From CBDEGU01 sp965238045 (lineage in GTDB: Bacteria; Acidobacteriota; Terriglobia; Bryobacterales; UBA6623), in contig CBDEGU010000009.1 of assembly GCA_965238045.1 (NCBI GenBank), forward strand, positions 1 through 64,000: 64,000 nt of DNA, given 5' to 3'. The position numbers were made by a program, and so were the translations under genes. Positions 1 through 9,300 of this stretch are shown piece after piece (the stretch's first letter is position 1; each line of letters opens with the position of its first letter). The notes under the pieces are model-generated. The model had not been told where the DNA came from. It saw only the letters and a program-made list of their open reading frames with translations, and did no database searches.

Positions 1-535
1 TGTTTCCCAGAGCCGCCTTGGTCGGCTCCAGCAGCAAACCCTCGCCGTGGACGCCCCGAAAGACAGGCCATCGCACGGTATGAACCTCGTAGGTGGTGGT
101 CGTCGCCACAAGGGAAGGCTGGGTCGTCGTGGCCAGCATCGTGAAGCCGTCAAAGGGAACCCGTGCATCCATTGCGCCGATGGCCTTCCGGAAGCGCTCT
201 CGATTCGGAGCGATCGATTTCTCATACGCCTCCGTGGAGGAGACGTCGATATCCCAAAAGCGCTCCCGATCGCGGGCCGATTTCTCCGTCGCTCGCGCCA
301 AGTAGCGATCGATGTCCTCGACCATCCGGGCGGCAAGGTCGCCCGCGAGTTCGAGCGGCTCGGTGCCCGGCAGCAGCCCAGCGCCTAAAAGCGGCTGGGC
401 ATGCACCGAAACACAGCTGAGAATCAAGGCCAGTCCGCATACGATCACCATCTGCAATCGCAGGAACCTGCTCGTTCGCGCAGTGGCATCCGCGGCACGG
501 CAACAAGCTGCATGGTCTAGGCCGGTCATAGGCAT
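1..535 (-). CDS. Exported alpha/beta-hydrolase-like protein, N-terminal part (runs off left edge)
   Basis: About 178 codons are open from an ATG at 535 to the window edge, so the C-terminal part is missing. A run of six G lies just upstream of this start; an in-frame ATG at 529 is the alternative. Residues about 20-48 form a signal peptide: a basic stretch, a hydrophobic core (VIVCGLALILSCVSV) and an AxA-like end (VHAQP). The mature part carries RERFWDIDVSSTEAYEKS and PNRERFRKAIGA. These match, in order and spacing, the segment RERDELWKPDFSSAEAYRRS and its continuation in the large fusion protein at 6340-11301, so the two are paralogues. The likely role is a secreted carbohydrate-esterase-like hydrolase. 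The family link is read from the sequence and the substrate is unknown. The catalytic part lies outside the window. Confidence 0.7.
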   Translation of the reverse strand, partial: MPMTGLDHAACCRAADATARTSRFLRLQMVIVCGLALILSCVSVHAQPLLGAGLLPGTEPLELAGDLAARMVEDIDRYLARATEKSARDRERFWDIDVSSTEAYEKSIAPNRERFRKAIGAMDARVPFDGFTMLATTTQPSLVATTTTYEVHTVRWPVFRGVHGEGLLLEPTKAALGN

Positions 536-610
536 AGGCACCCCCCATCTACTCTAGCAGACGGCTGGGCCGCAATCGTTCGAAAGAAATGTTGTCAACG
601 CCCAATAGAG

Positions 611-629
611 CCAGTATTTCCATTTTGGC
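611..629 (+). repeat. Short dispersed motif CCAGTATTTCCATTTTGGC
   Basis: This 19-base copy of a recurring intergenic motif abuts the left terminal repeat of the IS481-like element at 630. Related copies, some shorter or in reverse, lie near 6231, 14132, 35076, 35290, 37427, 37624, 37789 and 39246. Confidence 0.5.
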
Positions 630-733
630 TGTAGTTCGCCAAAACTACGTAGCCGTTTGGATTGAAGAGCTTGCGCCGAGGCTCACTTGCCAGCCAGGCG
701 CGCTGTTCGCACATCCTGGTAGCAGTGATTCAG

Positions 734-1731
734 ATGATTTCCGCGCTCGTTCGACTGCTCCAACTGCTTCTGCCCAGCCGCAGGAGCCTCACCCTTGAAA
801 ATCTTGCTCTGCGTCAGCAACTCGCGGTCTACAATCGAAGCGTCAAGCGGCCTCGCTTGGGCCAAATCGATCGCCTGTTCTGGGTCTGGCTATCTCGCTG
901 TTGGGCCGATTGGCGCTCGGCAGTTGTCATCGTCCAACCCAAGACTGTCGTGGCCTGGCACCGTCAAGCCTTCCGTCGCTACTGGACGTGGAAGAGTCGT
1001 CGTTCTGGGCGCAAGCCTGGACGGCCGCGTCTGACCCAAGAGATCCGTCAGCTGATTCGGGAGCCCCACGTCTTCACGGCGAACTATTGAAACTGGGTCT
1101 CAAGATCTCCGAGAGAACCATCTCTCGTTTGCTTCCAAAGACCGGTAAGCCTCCTTCGCAAAGCTGGCGAGTTTTTCTGGCCAATCACGCCGGCGACTTG
1201 GTCTCCCTGGATTTCTTCACCGTCCCGACGATCAGTTTCCGTATCCTGTATGTCTTCCTTGTTGTAGCGCACGACCGCCGACGTGTAGTGCATTTCAATG
1301 TCACGACGAACCCCACCGCTTTCTGGACAGCTCAACAGATGATCGAGGCCTTTCCCGGGGACACAGCGCCGGGCTACTTACTGCGTGATCGCGATGGGAT
1401 CTATGGCAACTACTTTCGTGAGCGAGTCGCAGGCATGGGAGTCAAAGAAGTCCTGACGGCTCCTCGCAGCCCGTGGCAGAATCCTTTCGCTGAACGTCTG
1501 ATCGGATCGGTACGTCGGGAGTGTTTGGACCATGTCATCGTCCTGAATCGCAAACACTTGCGGCGTATTTTGAAGAGCTACTTTGACTATTACCATCGAT
1601 CGAGGACACACTTGGCTTTGGAGAAGGATGCTCCAGTCGAGCGGGAGGTGCAAGGTCCCGAACTCGGAGAGGTGGTAGAGATTCCGGAAGTAGGCGGCCT
1701 GCACCATCGTTACGAACGGCGCGCCGCTTAG
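734..1731 (+). pseudogene. IS481-like DDE transposase, frameshifted
   Basis: The N-terminal part starts at ATG 734 (MISALVRLLQLLLPSRRS) and carries the usual helix-turn-helix region of the acidobacterial integrase-core transposases. The C-terminal part, in another frame to 1731, has the RNase H-like core: a first Asp in SLDFFTVPT, a second in RDRDGIYG and the Glu in FAERLIGSVRRE. The two frames meet near 1055-1080. Intact relatives have a short segment around ANPLWGAPRIHGELLKLG there; here most of it is gone, which fits a small deletion that also changed the frame. The protein is therefore probably not made as one piece. Confidence 0.8.
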
Positions 1732-1897
1732 TCAGCAGTGTGTGGCCGGGAAATCGACCTGTTGTCTATTCGGCAGCCGGACGAGGCAGCCGTAGGACGG
1801 CGAGTGATTTATCCGGCGGAATGCGAGCAAAGCAGGTATTGGCCTGCTCCATAAGCCTCCGGGCGTAAGCTCGAACAGTACCCCGACACAACAACAC

Positions 1898-1930
1898 CAA
1901 AAAGACCGGCTCGTTCAAGGATCCGGTCTT
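1898..1930 (-). terminator. Possible intrinsic terminator (minus strand)
   Basis: On the minus strand AAGACCGG and CCGGTCTT form an 8-bp stem around a 13-base loop, followed by a short T run (CTTTTTGG). It lies in the right arm of the IS481-like element. It could stop transcription entering from the broken hydrolase gene, but this is only a structural reading. Confidence 0.4.
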
Positions 1931-2386
1931 CAATTTCGATCGGCTACGCAGTTTTGGCGAATGACAACCAGCAGCAACCCGTCGAAACCGCGATGTCCCT
2001 CGAATAGCATCCACCGCGCATACCGCGACATGCGACATATCGACGGCTGTCGACTTGATCCCAGAGGCACCCCACCAGCCGGAAAAGGGTTCCGAAGTGG
2101 GTCGGATCTGCCCCCATCGTTGTTCATGGTAGGCGGACAGACCCCACAGCGCAGCCTGCCCCCGGTCGAGGGTGGTACGCGTCATGCCGAGCGGCTCAAA
2201 GACCTCTCGCCGCAGGTAGTCGGGAAACGACTCTCCGGATACAGATTCCACAGTCGCGGCTAGCAGCACGTAGTTGCTATTGGTGTATTGGAACGGCCTG
2301 CCGGTAGATCGGCTCACCGCCGCCGGCCGCAGTTTGAGAACAGCCAGCTCTAGCTCGCGTGCGCTGCTGGTCTCGCAACAAGGCAA

Positions 2387-3423
2387 GATGGGTATTTACT
2401 TGACTCAGGTGACCCCAAGATGTAGGATCTTGGGCGATGGAAGATTATCCCCGGAATTTGGCCGAGTTCGAGGCGCGTTTCGCTAGCGAGCAGGCCTGTC
2501 GGGAGTATCTGTGTCAACTCCGCTGGCCGGAGGGTTTTCGTTGTCCGCGATGCGGGCATGACAAAACCTGGGCGGTGCGCACGGTGCTGCTGCAGTGTGC
2601 AAGCTGCGGGCATCAAGCTTCGGCGACAGCAGGCACAATCTTTCAAGACACCCGCAAGCCGCTCCAGAGTTGGTTTCGAGCAATGTGGTGGCTCACCAGC
2701 CAGAAGAACGGGGCGAGTGCATTGGGATTGCAGCGGGTGTTGGGCCTGGGCAGCTACAAGACGGCCTGGACTTGGTTGCACAAGCTTCGGCGCGCTATGG
2801 TGCGGCCCGGACGTGATCGCCTCAGCGGGCGCGTTGAGGTTGACGAGACTTACTTAGGAGCCCTGGAGGAGGGCGTGCGGGGCCGCCAAACCGACGCGAA
2901 AGCGCTGATTGTAGTAGCGGCCGAGGAAGATGGCGCCGGCATCGGACGAGTTCGGATGCGCACGATTCCGAACGCCTCTGGGGACAGCTTGATGGCCTTC
3001 GTCGGCGAGTCGGTCGAACCCGGCAGCGTGGTCCACACGGACGGCTGGCTGGGATACGAGCCACTCGAAAGCGACGGCTATCGCCACGAGGTGAGCTACC
3101 TGGACGGGCAACCGGCACGAGCCTCTCAACTGCTCCCCCGCGTGCATCGCGTGGTGTCGTTACTGAAGCGTTGGATACTGGGTACGCATCAAGGAGCCGT
3201 CAGCCACGAGCATCTCGACTACTACCTCGACGAATTCACCTTCCGCTTCAACCGCCGCAAGTCCAGAAGCCGAGGCAAGCTCTTCTACCGCCTGGTTCAG
3301 CAGGCCGTCGCCGTCCAACCGGCGCCCTACAAGTCGCTGGTCGGAGGCACCGCAACACGCGCTACGGACAACCACAACATGTAGGGGCCATTTCAAAATA
3401 CCTGAGTCAAGTGAATACCCATC
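2387..3423 (+). mobile_element. IS1595-family insertion sequence, intact (copy 1)
   Basis: The element is 1037 bp with 23-bp terminal inverted repeats beginning GATGGGTATT and ending in ACTTGACTCAGG; one mismatch separates the two ends. It is bounded by a perfect 8-bp direct repeat CAAGGCAA (2379-2386 and 3424-3431), the duplication size known for IS1595. The transposase is full length. Clean ends and a perfect duplication suggest a fairly recent insertion into the serine hydrolase gene. Confidence 0.95.
2437..3384 (+). CDS. IS1595-family transposase
   Basis: A 315-residue protein starting MEDYPRNLAEFEARF. The N-terminal zinc ribbon has two CxxC pairs (CPRCGH and CASCGH, residues about 34-58). 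The ISXO2-like DDE-type core follows: VEVDETYLG with the first Asp, a second Asp in HTDGWLGY and the Asn-containing RFNRRKSRSRG near the C-terminus. It mobilises its own element by cut-and-paste or related chemistry. The related copy at 18358-19347 lacks the second zinc pair, so this is the likely source of active enzyme. Confidence 0.93.
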   Translation: MEDYPRNLAEFEARFASEQACREYLCQLRWPEGFRCPRCGHDKTWAVRTVLLQCASCGHQASATAGTIFQDTRKPLQSWFRAMWWLTSQKNGASALGLQRVLGLGSYKTAWTWLHKLRRAMVRPGRDRLSGRVEVDETYLGALEEGVRGRQTDAKALIVVAAEEDGAGIGRVRMRTIPNASGDSLMAFVGESVEPGSVVHTDGWLGYEPLESDGYRHEVSYLDGQPARASQLLPRVHRVVSLLKRWILGTHQGAVSHEHLDYYLDEFTFRFNRRKSRSRGKLFYRLVQQAVAVQPAPYKSLVGGTATRATDNHNM

Positions 3424-4084
3424 CAAGGCAATAATCGGTCGGCTCGGCGAGGCAGACCACTGGTATGACGAAGCAGGTCGTGAACCGTGATACCTTCCGC
3501 CGCTCGGCCAGCGAGGTCAGGACCAGAAAGATACTTTCTCACTGGGGCTTCTATGTCCAAGATTCCCTCTTGGTTCTTGGTGGAGCTTCCAAACGGCCAA
3601 CGCCGTGAACGACTTGCTCACGGAAGCCAAATCCACAGGAGTTTCCACCGTCATCTGATCGCCACTGGCTAGATTTTTTGTTCCGAACGCCTTCAGGTGA
3701 ACAGCATAGTCTGCCCGGACTGCTGCCACTGATAGACCGGGAATATCGTTCATTTCCATCTCGGCACGGATATAGTGTTTGATTGCAGGGGGAAGCTCGG
3801 TCGGGATGGACGGGTCACTGGCGGGCAAGGGCATCCCACTGAAAACCGCGAGAATCACCCGCAGGGAGGATGTGGGTTCCAGGTGATAACCCAGTCGTTG
3901 CGCAAACGCGACTCCGCCCTCGTAGAGCAACTGGCCGAGCAAACCAGACGTTCTCGTCATCGGCAAGGATAGTGTACCCGGTTGCGCTGCGATGCGACGC
4001 GTACGCCATCGGTGCTTCCGCCATCAACTGTTGGCGATCCAATCCTAACTCGTGTAGCTGCTAGGATTTAAGACTCAATTTCTG

Positions 4085-5180
4085 GTGAGCAGTCCTACCG
4101 TCGACCGGTCCAGGAGAAATAAGGAGTCTCAGTTGCACAAATGGGGAATGCCCGTTGTTCAGAAAAGCCGCCGCTGGAAGGGTCGGCCGCCACGGCTTCT
4201 ACCGGACGAAAAGGGGAACGCGTCGTCGATACCGATGCCACACTTGCGGCAAGACCTTCTGCGCCAACACCGGGACGCCTTACCATTGAGTCCATCATCG
4301 CCGCGCGACCTTTGACGAGGTCGCCGCCCTGAGCGTCGAAGGCTTGAACAAGTCCGCCATCGCGCGCGTCAAGCGAATCGCCTGGAATACGGTCGATCGC
4401 TGGCTCGAACGGGCCGTCGACTCTTGTCATCGATTCAACGATCAAAGCATCACCGGCCCGGCTGTCGAGGCGCTTCAGGCCGAAGAGATTCGTACGATCG
4501 TCGGTGGCAAGCAACAGCCCATCGGGGTCTTCGCCTCGATCGACGTCTGGTCTCGGCTCTGGCCTTCGACGGTCGTCGGGAGACGGAGCTACCGAAACAC
4601 GCTCACCCTCTTTCGAGACGTTGCGAAGCGCATGAATTTCGCACGCTTGCCGCTGATCGCCACGGACGGATTCGAGTTCTACGAAAAAGTCGTGCGGCGC
4701 GTCTTGGGGCCAGCCTGTCTCTGCGGCCAGGTGATCAAGACGCGGAGGAACGATCGCGTGGGCAGAGTGGAGCAAAGAATCAGGATCGGCACGGCCTGGC
4801 GATGGGAACACGTCTGGCGTGAGTGCGAGGACTCGGCGACACTGAACACGTCGTTCGTCGAACAGCTGAATTCCACGATCCGACAGGGCTCGGCGTATCT
4901 TTTTCGGCGGACGCTCTGCTGCGCGCGACGGAGGGAGCGCCTGGAAGTACACCTCGAGCTGTTACGCCGCTATGACAACTTCGTGAGGCCTCACGGGGCG
5001 CTGAAATTCGGACGAGAGGTCAGGACACCAGCCATTCAGGCGGGTCTGACGAGGTGGCGGCTAACGTTCAGGGAGATCTTCTCGTCGAGGATCGTTTTGC
5101 TGGCGTGGGAGAAGGTCAAGTCGGTGTTCGCCCACTTCACGATCTTGGTCAATGTCGACGATAGGCGAGTGAAACTGGCG
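4085..5180 (+). mobile_element. IS1-like insertion sequence (approximate ends)
   Basis: The transposase region is bounded by inverted blocks CCTACCGTCGAC (4094-4105) and, on the minus strand, CCTATCGTCGAC (5165-5154). Outside these the match fades, so exact ends and any target duplication could not be fixed. The right side runs directly into a kinase gene fragment, which suggests that insertion or later deletion removed the first part of that gene. Confidence 0.6.
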
Positions 5181-5186
5181 GTGTAG
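4122..5186 (+). pseudogene. IS1-like transposase with an in-frame stop
   Basis: The frame opens with a zinc ribbon (CTNGECPLFRK ... YRCHTCGKTF). It is cut by TGA at 4287-4289 in the context GTPYH*VHHRRATFDEV, where CGA to TGA would explain it, then continues to 5186 from NKSAIARVKRIAWNTVDRWL. The catalytic part includes FASIDVWSRLW, LIATDGFEFY and LNSTIRQGSAYLFRRT, as in the IS1-like transposases of Acidobacteriota and Cyanobacteria. No good ATG precedes the zinc ribbon in this frame. Internal initiation at 4344 would give 280 residues without the zinc ribbon. The tail after about 5150 may be non-native. Confidence 0.75.
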
Positions 5187-5206
5187 CAACACTCGATGGC
5201 GGAAGC

Positions 5207-5785
5207 ACCGCCGGCAGACTGCCGTTCGTGGGGGAGCGCCAAGAGGCGGTTCTCTACGGGATCACCAACGAGGAGCCGGAGCCGGTTACCGCCCAGCGAG
5301 CGGGGCTGCCACTGGAACTGGAGTGGATCATCGGCAAGACTCTGGCGAAGGACCGAGAGGAACGCTATCAACATGCCGAAGATCTCCTCGTCGACTTGCG
5401 TGGCCTGCAGAAGAAGCTCGCATCCGGCAAGTCCACCATTCTCAAGGCGCAGGCTGGGACTCAGACGGCAGCAACCCAGCCGGCACAGACGGGACAAGGC
5501 TCCCCAGGTCCCTTGGCTCGGTACAGGAAAAATATCGAGCGCGTGCAGCAGCGCAAGCAAGCCATGCTTCTCGGAATCGCGGCCCTTGGCGTGCTTTTCG
5601 GGCTGGCGTTCGCGTCTCTCTGGCTCTTCTCCCCAGATTCTGTCGCCGAAACTCCTGTACGGCGATTCTCGTTTTCCCCCGAGGGTCTCACCGGCGGCGG
5701 CATTTCTCCCGATGGCAAGTACGTCCTTTATTGGGTCGAAACGGGGGCCAGAAGGAACGGGAGGCCGGGTACGTCCTCTCGCTAG
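5207..5785 (+). pseudogene. Ser/Thr protein kinase fragment: end of kinase domain, TM segment, start of PD40 propeller
   Basis: The first residues (GRLPFVGERQEAVLYGI, then KTLAKDREERYQHAEDLL) are the last subdomains of a Hanks-type kinase. A linker follows, then one membrane span (MLLGIAALGVLFGLAFASLW), then the start of a PD40/WD40-like propeller (FSFSPEGL, ISPDGKYVLYWVE). The catalytic lobes are missing because the gene begins at the IS1-like element. A frameshift near 5750 ends the frame; another frame continues with GYVLSLDSL. Kinases with this layout are common in Acidobacteriota. Three other kinase pieces occur in the window. Confidence 0.8.
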
Positions 5786-6339
5786 ACTCTCTCCGGGTCT
5801 CTGGAGGGAACGAACGCAAGCGGGACCCGGACCGGAAGCACGCCTGCCACGAGAGGGGACCCAGACGCAAGGAAGGGGGTACCGACCCTCGGGTTCCGGC
5901 CTTCATCGGGAGTCCCGAGCGCACGCCTGTTTGCAGGCGTGCCGTGTCGTGAGCGCGCGAAATTCTGAAAATTTCCAGAAAAATAAAAAAGTAGAAAATC
6001 CGACGCGGGGAAGGGACGCGAGAGGCTCGGAAGAACTCCCATAAACCGCCGTCAGGAGCCCGTCAGGCCCTCTCCGGACCCCCTCCCGGTACCTGGGGCT
6101 TCCCTTGCGGTGGAACGGCTCTAACACGCTCTCACAGGAGCATCGCGGACGGCTTCCGTCGCCACTTCCTCTACCGTCTCTTTCGTGCCTTCTTTCCCCT
6201 TAGCAGCGGCGTGGCTGTATACTGTGACGGTGCCAGGGCCAAAATGGAAATCTGGGCTGAGACCACGTTTTGTTTGAGCAAAGTGAGGGGGCCGCTTCCA
6301 CAATCCAGTGGCTATTGAGTTTCAGCAAGGAGAATCAAG
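5786..6339. other. Intergenic region, 554 bp, with a hairpin and a repeat copy
   Basis: No gene is supported. A strong hairpin, GCACGCCTG / TTTG loop / CAGGCGTGC, lies at 5921-5942 without a T run. At 6231-6255 the minus strand holds a copy of the dispersed motif (CCCAGATTTCCATTTTGG, then CCCTGGC) that continues into CACAGTATA, like the copy at 14132. AAGGAG at 6327-6332 is the ribosome site of the next gene. Confidence 0.6.
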
Positions 6340-9300
6340 GTGTCATCTGAAAGAGTCAGAAAGTTACTTATCGCGTTCGTCCTAACGGCCACGCTGGTCT
6401 ACGTGATTCGTCCCGCGAACACGGCACCCACACGCGACCCGCAGGCCTTGGTGACGGAGATCGCTAGCAAGGAGAAGATTCAGCTCACCCCCGTTCCGCA
6501 CCTGAAAGGTACGGCTCCCCTCAATCTGCCATCCGAAGTGCTGGCTATCCAGTACGAGCAGATTCAGAACTACTTTCTGAAGGCAATTAGCAAGGCCCGC
6601 CGTGAACGAGATGAACTCTGGAAGCCCGATTTCTCCTCGGCGGAGGCCTACCGCCGATCGACGCAGCCTCATCGCGACCGTTTGCGGGAAATGTTGGGTC
6701 TGGTAGATCTCCCCTCGCACGGTTCGGCGCAGACGGCCGTACTTTCCGGCGGGGATGTTCACATCGAGAGCGTCACGATTCCCCTCGACGGAGAGTTTGC
6801 GGCGCGAGGCTTGGTGTTCTCTCGCGGTGGCCGTGGCAAGGCGATTGTTGTGGCAATCCCTGATGCTCAGCAGACGCCGGAGGAGTTCGCGGGCATCAGC
6901 GAAGGCAGCTCCGCAACTTGGCTGGCGACTTTGCTGAATCGAGACGTAGTGGTCTGTATCCCACAGATGATTGAGCGCACCGAAGACCACACCATCGCCC
7001 AGCTCGCGGTTGGGCAACGTATGAGCCGAAGACGTCTGCTGCATCGCCTCGGGTTCATCGTCGGACGTACTCTCGTTGGCATGGAAGTGCAACAAGTGTC
7101 GGCGTTACGCCGCTACCTGGCTGAGCGGTTCAACGTACGGCCCGCGGCTGTGATGGGACAGGGCCAAGGCGGGATGACAGCTCTCTATGCTGCCGCCACG
7201 GATCCGGAATGGCAGAGTGCCGTTGTCATCGACTATTTTCAACGGCGAGAATGGGCCTGGGAGGAGCCGGTCGATCGGATGCTTTATGGGCAGATCAAGG
7301 AGTTCGGAGATGCCGAGGTCGTCGCTCTGATTGCGCCACGCGCGCTGACGATCCTTACGTCTCACGGCGGTCCGGTGAGCGTGGAGAGCGTAACGCCAGA
7401 ACTGCAACGAGCAAGACGGTTCTATGACGGTCTGTCAAAAGGTGGCGCACTCGCGGCGGATCTAGTAAGAGCCGAGGTGCTCGATGAGGCGGTGGCACGT
7501 ATTGCAGGCGATACTAACGCCGATAAGAAACGCGCCCCGATTGTGTTCAGCTTGACCGTATCTCACAACGAAGTCCAGAAGGCACGCAACGAGCACTTTC
7601 ACTCAATGCACGAGTACCTCCGCCAGCTGAACCGGGAAAGCGACCAGGTACGAATAGACCGCTGGGATCTTGAGGGTACGTCCCCTAGCGAACGCGCTGC
7701 CAAGGCAGAGCAGCTACGGGCGGAACTGCGAAAGCTCATGGGAGTAACCGGACCTCCCGAGGTTCTTATAAATGCGCGGACCCGCTTGATCCGCGTCACG
7801 GACCGCTTCGCGGCGTATGAAGTGCTGCTCGATGCGGCTCCCGACTTGCAGGTGTATGGGCAGCTGTTGGTTCCCCGTGACATCGATGGCCGCAGGCCGG
7901 CCGTCGTTGTGCAGCATGGATTGGGCGGGGAGCCTCGGGACGTCACGGGATTAGGGGTGGATGCAGACACGGTGTATCACGAGTTCGCCCGCAAGATAGC
8001 TGAGGAAGGATACGTGGTCTTTGCACCCTATATCACGACGACGTTGCCTACGACGGTTACCAACCGGCTGGTAAGGCAGGCCGCGATGCTCGGCCGTATG
8101 CGAACGAGTGTCGAGTTTCTTAAGCTACAACGGATCGTGGATTTTCTACAGAGCCTCCCGGTGGTGGACAAGGATCACTTGGGCTACTATGGCCTTTCCT
8201 ACGGCGGCTATGCCGCGATCTGGATGCCGCCCCTCGAACCGAGGCTCAAGCTGACGGTCATTTCCGGTCATTTCAACGATTGGCGGAACAAGATCACCAA
8301 CGAAGTTTGGCGCGGAAGTTATATGCGGCATCCGGACGAAGACTTCTTCAACTGGGATGTATTGCGGCGCTTCACGCATCGCGAGCTGATTGCTGCCATG
8401 TGGCCCCGGCCGGCCATGGTCGAGTTCGCCGAACGCGATGGAACCACAAAGCCGGAGTGGCACGCGCGGGCTTGGAACGAGGTGGAGCAGTGGGCGAAGG
8501 CTTGGGAGGTGCCGGATAAGTATGTGCGCGATCATTTTGATGGTGTTCACGAGATCCACGGCGTGAAGGCCATTAGCTTCCTCGACCGTTGGCTCCGTCC
8601 CGAGCAAGCTTCCGGCCGCGACTATGTCTACGATTTGCGGCACGGGATCAAGACAAATCAGAGTATCACCGAGATTGGGGAAGGCACGCTTCCCTTTGTC
8701 TCCATGGACGTCGATGCAAGCGAAGAGACACGCGTGCGTGGCACGTTCAACGTTGCGGCCACGGATCCGAACTTCCGCGGCTTCGCGCTCAAAGTCTCAA
8801 GGGCGGGAAATCCAGGACCTCTCGTGATGCGGTTTGGAGCCAGCGAAGGAGGCAACGACATCGGCGAAGCTCGCTTGGCATCCACCGAGATTCTTCCCCT
8901 CTATGATCTACGCTACGAGGCGCGGGTTCCCGCAGTCCGACTGGACCCGAACGTCCTCTACCACTTCGAAGTCAGGGCCGAGTCCGGTTCGAGGTACGAG
9001 GCCGATCACTACGTGTTATATGGTCCTCGGCCTCTGGGCGGGAAGGCCTATCCACAGCATTTTGGTCTTTCCTTCGATGTCTTGACGGGGAACGAAGCGA
9101 AGACCGTCCAGCATCGCGAGGACCGCTTCGAGTTCGCTCGCCGTCTTATGAGTTCCTACGAGGGCGGCGAGCCCGTTGGCAAGCTCGATTCTGGACCGCG
9201 TGAGGGTGAGGTCGAGATCACTTCGCAATGGATCATCTACACCGGCGAGAGTTCCGGCGAAGTCATCGATGCGGCGGAGGAGGATCTGCGGGAGTTCCTC

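Larger units (their letters stand above)
630..1966 (+). mobile_element. IS481-like insertion sequence, decayed
   Basis: Inverted ends are visible. The left end from 630 reads TGTAGTTCGCCAAAACTACG; the right end, read on the minus strand from 1966, reads TGTCATTCGCCAAAACTGCG. The match continues for several more bases with few differences. The element is 1337 bp and holds one transposase reading frame plus about 235 bp of non-coding sequence on its right side. No convincing target duplication is seen: the left flank is a dispersed repeat and the right flank is the interior of a serine hydrolase gene. A rearrangement at this element is therefore likely. Confidence 0.75.
1967..3966 (-). pseudogene. 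Serine hydrolase of the beta-lactamase (class C/PBP-like) family, broken by two ISs and frameshifts
   Basis: Two blocks of one gene flank the IS1595 element. The upstream block (3424-3966) holds the nucleophile motif SVSKSFTALAV (SxxK) and, after a +1 shift near 3560, APVRKYLSGPDLAG and ITVHDLLRHTSGLP. The downstream block (1967-2386) continues in frame across the IS target duplication with FQYTNSNYVLLAATVES, where YTNSNY holds the YxN motif, then EVFEPLGMTRTTL. A second shift follows near 2025-2035, where ATGTCGC is repeated in tandem. The C-terminus is lost at the IS481-like element (1966). The start is uncertain; 3966 is the longest ATG in frame. Such proteins are usually periplasmic esterases or peptidases. 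It is dead here. Confidence 0.82.

Noticed and set aside
5196..6044. Plus-strand open frame of 282 codons beginning MAEAPPADCRSW
   Set aside because: It is out of frame with the kinase fragment, which has recognisable kinase, membrane and propeller parts, and its own sequence is low-complexity Arg/Ser/Pro.
6382..7095. Minus-strand open frame of 237 codons
   Set aside because: Antisense to the start of the large fusion gene; no signal or family motif.
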